Shown one piece after another: positions 55,733 through 64,000 of a stretch of DNA of 64,000 bases. Both the position numbers and the translations under genes were made by a program. The stretch is from Pseudomonas cichorii. GTDB lineage: Bacteria > Pseudomonadota > Gammaproteobacteria > Pseudomonadales > Pseudomonadaceae. The stretch is taken from positions 62,001 to 126,000 of the forward strand of contig NZ_RBRE01000016.1 in the NCBI RefSeq assembly GCF_003700275.1, in the 5' to 3' direction. Below the pieces are notes generated by a model. It did no database searches, was not told the origin of the DNA, and was given only the letters and a program-made list of their open reading frames with translations. The first letter of the stretch is position 1. The number at the start of each line of letters is the position of its first letter.

Positions 55733-56284
55733 ATGACAGACACTCGAGAAAAAATCCTGACGACCGCCGAGCAGCTCATTTATCAGAATGGGATTCATGC
55801 GACAGGCATGGACCTTTTGGTGAAGACCTCAGGTGTCGCTCGTAAAAGTATTTATCGCTATTTCGCGACCAAGGATGACGTGGCAGCAGCGGCCTTGAAT
55901 GCACGAGATGTACGCTGGATGCAGTGGTTCAGAATGGAATGCGACAAGGCGGATACTCCGCAAGATCGTATTCTGAATATGTTTACGGTGCTCAAGAGCT
56001 GGTTTGAATCAGATGGGTTTTGTGGCTGCGCATTCATCAACACAGCCGGAGAGGTTGGGGACCCCGAGAATCCCATTCGCCATATCGCAAAACTGCATAA
56101 ACAAAAGTTGCTGAATTACACGCTGGAACTGACCGAACATTTGAATGTCGAGCAACCGCTTGCCCTGGCGAGACACTTGCTTATTCTGATCGAAGGCGCA
56201 ATTACCATGGCGCGAGTGATGGGGGACTACAGCGCCGCCGACGACGCAAAAGAAGTTGCGAAACTGTTACTTAAAGAAGTTTGA
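55733..56284 (+). CDS. TetR/AcrR-family transcriptional repressor
   Basis: 183 residues from the ATG at 55733 (GGAGAAG upstream); an ATG four codons earlier is part of that site. The N-terminal HTH is typical (REKILTTAEQLIYQNGIHAT, then LVKTSGVARKSIYRYFATKD). The C-terminal ligand domain has GFCGCAFINTAGEVGDPENP, found in a TetR subgroup that often controls nearby oxidoreductase or SnoaL-like genes. The operator in its own promoter implies autoregulation. The downstream DUF1348 gene, 277 bases away, lacks a copy of the palindrome. Confidence 0.88.
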   Translation: MTDTREKILTTAEQLIYQNGIHATGMDLLVKTSGVARKSIYRYFATKDDVAAAALNARDVRWMQWFRMECDKADTPQDRILNMFTVLKSWFESDGFCGCAFINTAGEVGDPENPIRHIAKLHKQKLLNYTLELTEHLNVEQPLALARHLLILIEGAITMARVMGDYSAADDAKEVAKLLLKEV

Positions 56285-56322
56285 CTATAAAGGCCTGAGT
56301 TTCAAATGAATTAAAGCGAGAA

Positions 56323-56347
56323 CGGCTTGAAAGTGGGTTTCAAGCCG
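56323..56347. terminator. Perfect 10-bp hairpin after the TetR gene
   Basis: cggcttgaaa and tttcaagccg with a 5-base loop, 39 bases after the stop, no T-run. The rest of the gap to 56561 shows no gene. Confidence 0.45.
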
Positions 56348-56561
56348 GATGCGTCGCTCAATATCGAGCGGTTATCGCTTTAGCCAGATTTCAGATATTT
56401 ATGGAAAGTGCGGCCATCATTGCGCAGCTGGCGAGTGATTACCGCGCTGTTATAGCACAAGGGAAACTGTGCAGCTCTTGTATCAACAGGCTTATATGTA
56501 AGGCCTGAGCGACAAAGACCTTAACTTGACTGATATATCCAATCAACCAGGAGGCACTACC

Positions 56562-57038
56562 ATGTCCAATGCACAGACTCGCCCGCCACTTCCTCCTTTC
56601 ACTCGCGAATCGGCGATTGAGAAAGTCCGACTCGCTGAAGATGGGTGGAACACGCGCGATCCCGAAAGGATCTCGCTCGCCTATACCCTGGACACTAAAT
56701 GGCGTAACCGCGCCGAATTTGCTACCAACCGTGAAGAAGCCAAGGACTTCCTTACGCGCAAATGGAAGAAAGAGCTGGATTATCGCCTGATCAAAGAACT
56801 CTGGGCCTTTACCGACAACCGCATCGCCGTGCGTTATGCCTACGAGTGGCATGATGATTCGGGTAACTGGTTCCGTTCCTACGGCAACGAAAACTGGGAG
56901 TTTGAAGCAGATGGTTTGATGCACCGTCGGTTCGCCTGCATCAACGACATGCCTATCAAGGAAAGCGAGCGCAAGTTCCACTGGCCACTTGGACGCCGCC
57001 CGGATGATCATCCAGGCCTGACAGAACTCGGCTTGTAA
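56562..57038 (+). CDS. DUF1348 (nuclear transport factor 2-like/SnoaL-type) protein
   Basis: 158 residues from the ATG at 56562, placed by AGGAGG; an in-frame start at 56526 lacks a site. Family blocks: [80 protein letters not shown]. The NTF2-like cone fold binds small hydrophobic molecules; a specific reaction is not established for DUF1348. It is commonly linked to TetR regulators, as here. Confidence 0.9.
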   Translation: MSNAQTRPPLPPFTRESAIEKVRLAEDGWNTRDPERISLAYTLDTKWRNRAEFATNREEAKDFLTRKWKKELDYRLIKELWAFTDNRIAVRYAYEWHDDSGNWFRSYGNENWEFEADGLMHRRFACINDMPIKESERKFHWPLGRRPDDHPGLTELGL

Positions 57039-57047
57039 CTACCCCTG

Positions 57048-57083
57048 CCAGCCTGATCCTGTCCCGGAAAAGGAACAGGCTGG
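57048..57083. terminator. Bidirectional terminator between DUF1348 and HAD genes
   Basis: gccagcctgatcctgtccc-ggaaaa-ggaacaggctggc: outer stem gccagcctg/caggctggc and an inner gtcc/ggaac pairing lie in the 62-base convergent gap. Confidence 0.6.
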
Positions 57084-57100
57084 CGGGTGGGCGTGACGGG

Positions 57101-57754
57101 TTACTTCCAGCTATGCACTGGCCAGCCTGCCTTTTCGGCATGTTCGCGCAGCACGGCATCGGGGTTGACCACATTGGGGTGGTCAACCTTGAGCAGCAAT
57201 GGCAAGTCATTGCGTGAGTCGGAGTAGAAACTGGCGCCTTCGAGGTTTTCACCTTCGGCGTCCAGCCAGTCCATCAGGCGGCTGATCTTGCCTTCGCGGT
57301 AGGTCAGCACGCCGACCGTTGCACCGCTGTAGACGCCATTCTGTACGTCCAGCTCGATACCCAGCACTTCATCGATACCCAGGCGTTCGGCAATCGGTTT
57401 TACAAGATGCACGCCAGACGCGGAAATCACCAGAATGCGGTCGCCCCTGGCCCGATGTTGGGCGATGCATTTGCAGGCGTCACTGTAGATGATCGGTTCG
57501 ATGACATCTTCCACCCAGGGGCCGACCAGATGATCGACTTCCTCTGGCGTACGCCCGGCCATGGGCTCCAGGCTGAACGCCATATAGTCTTCCATGGCCA
57601 GCTTGCCTGCGCTGTAGGCGGCCATCAATTCGTCGTTGCGCTGCATGAACGACTGCGGATCGACCCAGCCCAGCCGGCCCATCTGCTCGCTCCATAAGCT
57701 GGCACAGTCGCCACCGATCAGGGTTTCATCGAGATCGAAAATTGCTAAAGGCAT
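57101..57754 (-). CDS. HAD-superfamily IB phosphatase (SerB-like)
   Basis: 217 residues from the ATG at 57754 with AAGGAGG upstream. Motif I is FDLDETLIGGD (nucleophile Asp7, acid/base Asp9), motif II lies in LVISASGVHLV, and motif III/IV in GKISRLMDWL and YSDSRNDLPLL. The subfamily removes phosphate from small molecules such as phosphoserine. Placed 130 bases after the ABC transporter ATPase gene on the same strand, it may complete the operon of a phosphorus-compound uptake system. The gap contains intergenic repeats that could separate it. Confidence 0.88.
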   Translation of the reverse strand: MPLAIFDLDETLIGGDCASLWSEQMGRLGWVDPQSFMQRNDELMAAYSAGKLAMEDYMAFSLEPMAGRTPEEVDHLVGPWVEDVIEPIIYSDACKCIAQHRARGDRILVISASGVHLVKPIAERLGIDEVLGIELDVQNGVYSGATVGVLTYREGKISRLMDWLDAEGENLEGASFYSDSRNDLPLLLKVDHPNVVNPDAVLREHAEKAGWPVHSWK

Positions 57755-57797
57755 GCGTGCCTCCTTTTTTAAGCGTTTATTTCGGTGAACAGGGGGG

Positions 57798-57883
57798 GCG
57801 TGTAGCTGCAAGCCGCAAGTTTCAAGCTGCAAGCGGTCCGTGCTTCTCAACTTGCAGCATGAGGCTTATGGCTTGTAGCTGCC
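57798..57883. repeat. Pseudomonas intergenic inverted repeat
   Basis: gtagctgcaagccgcaagttt...aagctgcaag and the inverted aacttgcagc...cttatggcttgtagctgc form a self-complementary block between the HAD gene and the ATPase gene. Repeats of the 'agctgcaagccgcaag' type are scattered in Pseudomonas genomes. Confidence 0.6.
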
Positions 57884-57884
57884 C

Positions 57885-58874
57885 TTAAGCCACCTCACAC
57901 AATGCCGAGAGTTCTATATTCAGGGTCACGCGGCGTCCGTTGGGGTGTAGATCATCCGCGCTGCGGTTGAGTACGTCGACCAGCAATTCCACGCCACGGG
58001 CTTCGACCCGGTAACGAATCACGTTGCCCAGCAGGCTGTGGCTGAGCACTTCACCTTCCAGCGCGCCGCTCAGGCTGAGCTGGATGGCTTCGGGGCGAAT
58101 GGCGACGCGGCTGTTGATCGGGCGTTGCATCAGACGCGAGGCGTCATCGGCGCTCAACAGGTTGTAGTTGCCGATGAAGCCTGCGGCGAAGACGTCCACG
58201 GGCGCGGTATAGAGCGTTTCGGCATCGCCGCTCTGGACGATACGGCCCTGGTTCATCAGGAAGATGCGGTCCGACATGGTCAGCGCTTCTTCCTGATCGT
58301 GGGTGACGAAAATCGTGGTCAGCCCCACTTCGCGCTGGATGGCGCGGATCTGTTCGCGCAGGTGTTTGCGAATCCGTGCATCGAGTGCCGACAGCGGTTC
58401 GTCGAGCAGCAGCAGGCGCGGACGGGTAACCAGCGAGCGTGCCAGGGCCACGCGCTGGCATTGTCCGCCCGACAACTGATGCGGATAGCGATTGGCGAAG
58501 TCGGTCAGCTCGACCAGTTTCAGTACCTCGGCGACCCGCTTGTGGGTGTCGTCGGCGTTGATCTTCTGGATGCGCAGGCCAAAGGCGACGTTCTGTTCCA
58601 CGGTCATGTTGGGAAACAGCGCATAGCTCTGGAACACCATGCCGATGTTGCGCTTCTGCGGGGCGAGCGGCACCAGATCCTGGCCGTCGAGCAGAATGCG
58701 CCCGCTGTTTACCGAGGTCAGCCCGGCTATGCAGCGCAGCAGGGTCGACTTGCCGCAGCCGGACGGGCCGAGCAGGGTAACGAACTCACCGCGTTCGATC
58801 GTGCAGTTGATATCACTGAACACCGCTGTGCTGGCGTAGCTTTTCTGCAGGTTTTCGATACTGACAAAACTCAT
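57885..58874 (-). CDS. ABC transporter ATP-binding protein (spermidine/iron/phosphonate-type importer)
   Basis: 329 residues. Walker A GPSGCGKST, Q-loop FQSYALFPNM, signature LSGGQCQRVALARSL, Walker B RLLLLDEPLSALD, switch His in FVTHDQEEAL. A C-terminal TOBE-type regulatory region follows (VAIRPEAIQLSLSGALEGEV). Belongs to the PotA/FbpC/PhnT class that serves SBP-dependent importers. It starts one base after the permease stop, so translation is coupled. Confidence 0.92.
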   Translation of the reverse strand: MSFVSIENLQKSYASTAVFSDINCTIERGEFVTLLGPSGCGKSTLLRCIAGLTSVNSGRILLDGQDLVPLAPQKRNIGMVFQSYALFPNMTVEQNVAFGLRIQKINADDTHKRVAEVLKLVELTDFANRYPHQLSGGQCQRVALARSLVTRPRLLLLDEPLSALDARIRKHLREQIRAIQREVGLTTIFVTHDQEEALTMSDRIFLMNQGRIVQSGDAETLYTAPVDVFAAGFIGNYNLLSADDASRLMQRPINSRVAIRPEAIQLSLSGALEGEVLSHSLLGNVIRYRVEARGVELLVDVLNRSADDLHPNGRRVTLNIELSALCEVA

Positions 58875-58875
58875 A

Positions 58876-59673
58876 TCAGTCTTTGTCCTTGTTCAGTCGA
58901 TTGGCGGCCCAGGTCAGCACCAGCACGAAGAGGAAATAGGAGATCACCAGCGCACTGTTGAAGTGACCGCTGCTGTTACGCATGTTGTTCAGATAGACCT
59001 GCAGGGTTTCGTAGCGGGTGCCGACCAGCAGGTTGGCGAAGACGAATTCGCCGAACAGGAAAGAGAACGACAGCAGCAACGCGACCAGCAGCCCTTTGCG
59101 CAGATTGGGCAGCACCACCATAAAGGCGGCTTGCCAGGTGCTGGCGCCCAGCAACTGGGCGGCGTCCATCAGGTCGGTGAGGTTGATCGCCTGCAGGTTG
59201 TTGCTGATGGCCCGGTACATGAACGGCAAGGCGACGGTGAAGTAGCAGCCGATCAGAATCCACGGCGTCCCGACCATGGCAAACGGCCCGGAGCCATAGA
59301 GCTGCAGCAGGCCCACTGCCGAGGCCACGGGCGGCACGGCGAAAGGCAGCAGGATCAGGATGTTCATCAGCGCATCCAGGCGCGGAAAATGGTAATGCAC
59401 CACGAACAGCAGGGGCAGGATCAACACCACCGACAGGATCAGCGCGCCCACACAGACCAGCAGCGACTGGCCGAAGGCGGTGAGAAAGCGCGGATCGCTC
59501 CACAGTGCGATGTACCACTTGAAGGTCAGGCCGCTGGGCAGAATGCTTGCCGACCAACTGGTGGACAGCGAATACAGCAGCGTACCGGCCAATGGTAGCA
59601 ACAGGATAAAGAACAGCAGATAGACCACGAACCGGTGGTAAAGCCCGGCTGGGCCTCTTTCAGCGCGAGACAT
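58876..59673 (-). CDS. ABC transporter permease 2
   Basis: 265 residues with six predicted TM helices and the EAA-type loop (LMDAAQLLGASTWQAAFMVV). PotC/PhnV-like. Overlaps the end of permease 1 by 14 bases. Confidence 0.9.
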   Translation of the reverse strand: MSRAERGPAGLYHRFVVYLLFFILLLPLAGTLLYSLSTSWSASILPSGLTFKWYIALWSDPRFLTAFGQSLLVCVGALILSVVLILPLLFVVHYHFPRLDALMNILILLPFAVPPVASAVGLLQLYGSGPFAMVGTPWILIGCYFTVALPFMYRAISNNLQAINLTDLMDAAQLLGASTWQAAFMVVLPNLRKGLLVALLLSFSFLFGEFVFANLLVGTRYETLQVYLNNMRNSSGHFNSALVISYFLFVLVLTWAANRLNKDKD

Positions 59674-60520
59674 GGTAGCTCCTCTTCAGCAACCACTGAT
59701 GGACGACGGTCACCAGCGTCATCAGGCCGACCAGAATCATCGCCAGGGCACTGGCCATGTTTGGATCGAGGCTGATATCACCGGCGACCATGGCTGCGAT
59801 GCGGATCGGCAGCACGTTGAAGTTGCCGGTGGTCAAGGCATACACGGTGGCGTAGGCGCCCAGGGCATTGGCCAGCAGGATCACGAAGGTACCCAGCAGG
59901 GCAGGGGTCAGCACCGGCAGGCCGATGTAGCGCCAGTACTGGAAGCTGCTGGCGCCGAGCAGCGCCGACGACTCGCGCCAGTCTTCGCGCAGGGCGTCGA
60001 ACGCCGGGTAGAGCAGCAGCACGCCCAGCGGGATCTGGAAATAGGTGTAGAGAATGATCAGCCCGGTTTTCGAGTACAGGTTGAAGTCTTCGATGATCCC
60101 GGCCTGCTTGAGCATCAGCGTCACGGCACCGTTGAAGCCGAGCAGAATGATGAAGGCGAAGGCCAGTGGCACGCCGGAGAAGTTACTGGTCATGTTGGCG
60201 AAGGAATTGACGAAGTCCCGCAGCCGCGAATCCACGTTGCGCAGTGAATAACTTCCCAGTACCGCGATCACGATGCCGAACAGGCTGGACCAGAAACTGA
60301 TCTCCAGGCTGAACTGCATGGCCTGGCGATAGAACCGGGAACCGAAGGCATTGACGAAGTTTTCAATGCCCCAGCCGGCCTCGGAGTGCAGGCTGTTGAT
60401 CGCCACCCAGGCCAGCGGTGCAATCTGGAACACAATGAAGAACAGGGCGAACGGCAACAGGCATAGCAGGCTGAGCCATTTGCCGCGATTGTTGGTGCTC
60501 AATTGAGAATCTCCCGACAT
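59660..60520 (-). CDS. ABC transporter permease 1
   Basis: 286 residues from the ATG at 60520; longer starts lie deep in the preceding gene. Six TM helices with the EAA loop in DWRESSALLGASSFQYWRYI. PotB/PhnU-like partner of permease 2. The start overlaps the phosphodiesterase stop by 22 bases and has no clear Shine-Dalgarno, so translation is probably coupled to the upstream gene. Confidence 0.88.
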   Translation of the reverse strand: MSGDSQLSTNNRGKWLSLLCLLPFALFFIVFQIAPLAWVAINSLHSEAGWGIENFVNAFGSRFYRQAMQFSLEISFWSSLFGIVIAVLGSYSLRNVDSRLRDFVNSFANMTSNFSGVPLAFAFIILLGFNGAVTLMLKQAGIIEDFNLYSKTGLIILYTYFQIPLGVLLLYPAFDALREDWRESSALLGASSFQYWRYIGLPVLTPALLGTFVILLANALGAYATVYALTTGNFNVLPIRIAAMVAGDISLDPNMASALAMILVGLMTLVTVVHQWLLKRSYHVSR

Positions 60521-61305
60521 ACCGGTTTGTCGTGGGGTACGCCGAGCAGTTCGCAGACAATGCCGCACAGCTCGGTTTGTTTGGGGGTTGCCTGGGCATT
60601 CAGGCTGAACGCATCGCCCAGCACGAACAGCGGTACTTCACGTTCTTCGGGCAACAGACCGTTATGCGAGCGATCATTGTTCATGCCGTGATCGGCGGTG
60701 ATCAGCACCTGATAACCGGCGTCGAGCCAGCGTTGCAGGTAATCGGCAATCAGGATGTCGGCGCTGCGTGCGCTGTTACGGTACTGCGGGCTGTCGAGGC
60801 CGTGCCTGTGCCCGGCGTCGTCGATATTCATGGGGTGGATCAACAGCAGATTCGGCGCATGCCTGACCCGCAGGCTTTCGGCGTCGGCAAACAGATGCGA
60901 ATCGGGGTAATGGTCGGCGTAGTAGAAGTGCCCGTGCTGGATCGGCAGTGCCGGATCGTCGGTATGACGGTCGCGTGCCGCGTCGAACGGCGTACGGTTA
61001 TACAACTCGCTGACCCAGTGATAGGCCGCCGCGGCGGTGCGGAGCCCGGCGTCGGTGGCGTAATGGAACATGCTGCGCTGGCTGGACAGGCGTGAAACCT
61101 GGTTGTGCACGATGCCGCTTTCGATGGGCGTAACCCCGGTCAGAATGCATTCGTACAAGGGGCGTGACAGTGCTGGCAGCTCGCACTCAAGCTTGTAGAG
61201 CGCGGCGCGGCCGGCGGCGTGGTAAGCCTGGAGATGGCCCATCGCATGCCTGGCTACCTGATAATTGAGGCCGTCGAGCACGATGAGGATGACGTTGTGT
61301 TTCAT
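60499..61305 (-). CDS. Alkaline-phosphatase-superfamily phosphodiesterase/pyrophosphatase-like protein
   Basis: 268 residues without signal peptide. The N-terminal metal site VILIVLDGLNYQVAR, the nucleophile region PALSRPLYECILTGVTPIES, the DDAGHRHGLDSP loop and LITADHGMNNDRSHNG match the type I phosphodiesterase/nucleotide pyrophosphatase branch of the alkaline phosphatase superfamily. Its place between the binding protein and the permeases suggests that it cleaves the imported compound in the cytoplasm, pointing to an organophosphate or phosphonate substrate. Confidence 0.85.
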   Translation of the reverse strand: MKHNVILIVLDGLNYQVARHAMGHLQAYHAAGRAALYKLECELPALSRPLYECILTGVTPIESGIVHNQVSRLSSQRSMFHYATDAGLRTAAAAYHWVSELYNRTPFDAARDRHTDDPALPIQHGHFYYADHYPDSHLFADAESLRVRHAPNLLLIHPMNIDDAGHRHGLDSPQYRNSARSADILIADYLQRWLDAGYQVLITADHGMNNDRSHNGLLPEEREVPLFVLGDAFSLNAQATPKQTELCGIVCELLGVPHDKPVCREILN

Positions 61306-61396
61306 GAGCCAGTCGCTCCAACAGCAGTCGATACAAGGGTGTGACCGGAGAGAGGGGCGAGCAGACGTGCTGGCTCGCCCCGGGTTTTGCTGCGGA

Positions 61397-62464
61397 TCAG
61401 TTCATTTCGACGATGACTTGCTCGTTCCACATTTGCGGAAGCTTCTTGGAAGTAGCTTCCCACGCCGCCGCGCTCTTGATTGGCGTCACGCCTTTGTATT
61501 GCTCGTTTGGCAGCAACTTGGCCTGGACCTCGGCAGGCAGGGTGAGATGCTCGGCACGAATCGGCCGGGCATTGCCTTTTGCCAGGTTGATCTGGCCTGC
61601 ATCGCTGAAGATGTATTCACGTGTCAGCTTGGCTGCGTTCGGATGCTTGGCGTATTTGTTGATGATGGTGGTGTAGCCGGAAATCACCGAGCCATCGGAC
61701 GGGATCAGCACCACGTAATCGTCGGGGTTGCTCATCTTGGCCTTGTAGCTCAGGCCGTTGAAATCCCAGACGATGCCGACTTCGACTTCACCCTTTTCCA
61801 TGCTCTGGATATTCGGGTTGTTGAGTGCCAGGCGTTTCTGTTTGGCCAGTTCGGTGAACAGTTGCAGGCCAGGGGCTACGTTGGTCTCGTCGCCTTTCAT
61901 GGCAATGGAAGCGGCCAGCACGCCGTTGGCGGCCTGGGCTGCAGTGCTCACGTCACCGATGGTGACCTTGTATTTACCGCTCTTGAGGTCGGACCATTTG
62001 GTCGGTACTTCAGAGTCGTGCAGCAGCTTCTTGTTGACGATGAAGGCGATGGTGCCGGTGTAGGCCAGCGCCCAGTGACCTTCCTTGTCCTTGGCCCAGT
62101 CCGGGACCTGTTCCCAGGTGCTTGGCTTGTAAGGCTGGGTGACGCCCTTGGCGACGGCGATCGGGCCGAAGGCTGCACCCACATCGCCGATGTCGGCGCT
62201 GGCGTTGTCTTTTTCCGCATCGAACTTGGCCACTTCCTGAGCGGAGCTCATGTCGGTGTCCATGTGCTTGAGGCCATATTTGCTTTCGAGGTCGGCCCAG
62301 GTGTCTTTCCAGTTTGCCCAGTCATCCGGCATGCCGACGCTATTGACCGCGCCTTCGGTTCTGGCTGCCGCTTCCAGCGTTTTGAGGTCAGTGTCCGCTG
62401 CCATGGCCGAGGTGCTCAGAGCGATGGCGGAACCGAGGAGTGAAGCCAACAATAGGTGTTTCAT
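61397..62464 (-). CDS. ABC transporter substrate-binding protein (SBP family 6/8-like)
   Basis: 355 residues, AAGGAG before the ATG, Sec signal MKHLLLASLLGSAIALSTSA cleaved near AMA. The two-lobe fold is of the type that binds ferric ion, polyamines, thiamine or phosphonates (LEAAARTEGAVNSVGMPDDW; AFIVNKKLL; SGKYKVTIGDVS). Ferric-binding tyrosine pairs are not evident. First gene of the leftward operon, with a HutC-type operator 49 bases upstream. Confidence 0.9.
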   Translation of the reverse strand: MKHLLLASLLGSAIALSTSAMAADTDLKTLEAAARTEGAVNSVGMPDDWANWKDTWADLESKYGLKHMDTDMSSAQEVAKFDAEKDNASADIGDVGAAFGPIAVAKGVTQPYKPSTWEQVPDWAKDKEGHWALAYTGTIAFIVNKKLLHDSEVPTKWSDLKSGKYKVTIGDVSTAAQAANGVLAASIAMKGDETNVAPGLQLFTELAKQKRLALNNPNIQSMEKGEVEVGIVWDFNGLSYKAKMSNPDDYVVLIPSDGSVISGYTTIINKYAKHPNAAKLTREYIFSDAGQINLAKGNARPIRAEHLTLPAEVQAKLLPNEQYKGVTPIKSAAAWEATSKKLPQMWNEQVIVEMN

Positions 62465-62512
62465 TCAAATCTCCTTTTGCACTTCCTTGCGGAAGCGTTC
62501 GTTGCGGATGGT

Positions 62513-62524
62513 TGGTCTAGATCA
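62513..62524. promoter_or_regulatory. GntR/HutC-type operator upstream of the SBP gene
   Basis: tggtctagatca: a palindrome around the HutC-class core GTCTAGA(C/T). It lies 49 bases before the SBP start, where it would block transcription of the operon. Confidence 0.6.
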
Positions 62525-62791
62525 GCAATACCTGAGCCAAGTTAGGCTTTTTGCATGACATTTTTGTGTCGAGAGTTGTTTTCTGTTCTATGGTCGAGGC
62601 ATGCGGGCAGCGCTGTGAGCTAAGCGTAGACCATCTGAAATGGCCTGTTTCCACTGGGTTTTGCCGACGCTCAAATGGCCACTGGCATGGATCGTGAAGC
62701 GATTTGTCACAGGATGGTCATAAATTCGACCTAGGCTTGAAAACACTTTCACGGGGGACTCCGGATCCTGGAGTGTGCCCCTTAATGGAGC

Positions 62792-62803
62792 TGGTCTAGT
62801 CCA
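62792..62803. promoter_or_regulatory. GntR/HutC-type operator upstream of the regulator gene
   Basis: tggtctagtcca shares tggtctag with the site at 62513 and is palindromic around the same core. It lies 14 bases before the GntR start, consistent with autoregulation. The 352-base divergent region 62465-62816 holds both sites and no gene. Confidence 0.6.
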
Positions 62804-62816
62804 GACAGGTAACTCA

Positions 62817-63629
62817 ATGCGCGAAGATGTGCCACGAGCGGTAACTACTATTTGCAACGCCTTGCAGGAGCAGATCGAGCACGGTTTGTTACCGTCCGGT
62901 AGCAAACTGCCTGCCGAACGCAAGCTCAGTGAGGTGTTTGCTACCACCCGTATCACCTTGCGCGAAGCCCTGGTGCAACTGGAAGCCCAGGGGTTGATCT
63001 ATCGCGAGGAACGGCGTGGCTGGTTTGTCTCGCCGCCGCGGCTGGCCTATGACCTGATCCGCCGCAGCCATTTTCATGCGATGGTCCAGGCCCAGGGGCG
63101 TGTGGCCGAAACCCAGGTTATTTCCGCGCGACTCCAGCCGGCGTCGGCAAGGATCTGCGCAAAACTGCAGTTGCCGGCGCTGTCCAGCGTGATCCAGATC
63201 TGCCGTGCGCGGCGCATCGATCAGCGTCTGGTGCTGTATGTCGAGCATTACCTGAACCCGGAATTCTTTCCCGGCATTCTGGACAGCGACTTCAGTCAGT
63301 CGCTCACCGAGTTGTATGCCAGCCGCTATGACCTTTTCTATGGCAAGGTGCAGTTCGAGATCGTACCCACGGCGCTGCATGCCGATGCCTGCGCAGCACT
63401 CAAGGTTTCGGTCGGAAGTCCGGGCCTGTGCATTGCCAGGGTCAACTATGATCAACGCGGACGCCTGATCGACTGTGACCTGGAATACTGGCGACACGAT
63501 GCGATTCATATCAGTGCAGTGGCCGGTGACTTTCTGGCAGAGCTGCCGGTTATCGACGCTGCCCAAGACAGTGTTTCGCCTCCCGGCCAGACCGGGCCTG
63601 AAAGCGAAACACTATTGAAGCGAATATAA
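62817..63629 (+). CDS. GntR-family regulator with UTRA ligand domain (HutC subfamily)
   Basis: 270 residues from the ATG at 62817 (AGGT upstream); an in-frame start at 62775 is not needed. Winged HTH at about 10-75 (GSKLPAERKLSEVFATTRIT; LREALVQLEAQGLIYREERR). A UTRA effector domain at about 95-245 (VISARLQPASARICAKLQLP; YVEHYLNPEFFPGILDSDFS). It faces the ABC/phosphodiesterase operon and two HutC-type operators lie between, so it should repress that operon until a small ligand binds. Confidence 0.9.
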   Translation: MREDVPRAVTTICNALQEQIEHGLLPSGSKLPAERKLSEVFATTRITLREALVQLEAQGLIYREERRGWFVSPPRLAYDLIRRSHFHAMVQAQGRVAETQVISARLQPASARICAKLQLPALSSVIQICRARRIDQRLVLYVEHYLNPEFFPGILDSDFSQSLTELYASRYDLFYGKVQFEIVPTALHADACAALKVSVGSPGLCIARVNYDQRGRLIDCDLEYWRHDAIHISAVAGDFLAELPVIDAAQDSVSPPGQTGPESETLLKRI

Positions 63630-63661
63630 TTTGTATCAAGGGTCGAGCAGGGTATTACCGA

Positions 63662-64000
63662 TTATGGAACAACATCAACTTCCAGCGCATCGGAAACCCT
63701 GTCGCAATCATCAGTACTTCCTCTGACGTGATACCAGACTCTCAGTTTTTCCCAACCACTGTAAACAGCGTCGCCGGAAATCCTGAGCGTTATCGGCCTG
63801 TCGATTTGCTCCACGACATGAATGGCCGGGAAAGTTACTTCCGGGGCTGGCGGTGTGCCTTCCCAGGGTGCAAAGATCAAGTCTCCGACTTTTATACCCT
63901 GATACAAAGGCACACGAACCTCAACGCCGCCACGAATATCCGCATGGCTCAGCGCGCCATCAGCATTCAGTTGTGGCAGTTCGGGAGCGGGCAAACCTTG
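63662..64000 (-). CDS. Ig-like repeat protein F (C-terminal fragment at window edge)
   Basis: The frame is open to the right edge, so only the last 112 residues are visible. The unit opens LPAPELPQLNADGALSHADI, has VEVRVPLYQGIKVGDLIFAP and WEGTPPAPEVTFPAI, and ends LEVDVVP. The LPAP opening, the gap to GD-x-I and the W-x-G are those of the family units in the 35-55 kb genes. The gene would extend past 64000. It shows that the family continues downstream of the ABC operon. Confidence 0.7.
   Translation of the reverse strand, partial: QGLPAPELPQLNADGALSHADIRGGVEVRVPLYQGIKVGDLIFAPWEGTPPAPEVTFPAIHVVEQIDRPITLRISGDAVYSGWEKLRVWYHVRGSTDDCDRVSDALEVDVVP

Overview
The window is chromosomal DNA of a fluorescent Pseudomonas, most probably a member of the P. 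syringae group. The grounds are the codon use and GC content, the gene complement (aceK, rdgC, an LpxO-like hydroxylase, prc/algO next to a zinc-free quinone oxidoreductase) and several REP-type palindromes of Pseudomonas type. I saw no transposase, integrase, phage gene or CRISPR array.

Region by region. 1-18.5 kb is mostly core: the start of an AsmA/DUF748 protein, cysK, an LpxO-like hydroxylase, two methyl-accepting chemotaxis proteins, aceK, a transporter-fused hybrid sensor kinase, an unusual beta-helix/membrane protein (lower GC than its neighbours), an MFS-PlsC fusion, a BASS-family transporter, rdgC, and a tRNA-Val/tRNA-Asp pair with a clear promoter and terminator. 19.2-26.5 kb is one coherent operon: TonB-dependent receptor, amino-acid-type ABC permease, ATPase and binding protein, FAD amine/amino-acid oxidase, and a RidA-family protein. 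It reads as an import-and-oxidise pathway in which RidA would clear the reactive imine product. 26.6-34.6 kb holds a tandem DUF4329 protein, an FKBP lipoprotein, a palindromic DnaA-box site, a DUF1232 protein, an XRE/small-protein gene pair, an EAL-CBS-GGDEF protein and the periplasmic protease Prc.

34.7-55.5 kb is an accessory region between prc/qor and an ABC-transporter block. It contains five large paralogous proteins built from roughly 100-residue Ig-like beta-sandwich units (613, 651, 642, 1124 and 1798 residues). A sixth member is cut by the right edge of the window. The family shares an N-terminal layout but ends in different modules: a two-cysteine domain, a possible carbohydrate-binding sandwich, or a Big2 plus C-type-lectin-like end. 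The largest also carries nine RCC1-like repeats. Embedded with them are a classical autotransporter and a secreted two-domain protein resembling halovibrin-type proteins; the latter lies between the two lectin-ended giants in one leftward transcription unit. None of the Ig-like proteins has a recognisable Sec signal. The first Ig gene is flanked by a diverged copy of the qor promoter and 5' end. This family is the best candidate for an undescribed system here.

55.7-64 kb has a TetR regulator with its operator inside its own promoter, a DUF1348 protein, and a leftward operon of binding protein, phosphodiesterase-like enzyme, two permeases, ATPase and probably a HAD phosphatase. A UTRA-type GntR regulator faces that operon, and two HutC-type operators lie in the divergent gap. 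This looks like regulated uptake of a phosphorus-containing organic compound, although the substrate cannot be read from sequence. All functions are inferred by recognising families in the sequence; no searches were run.
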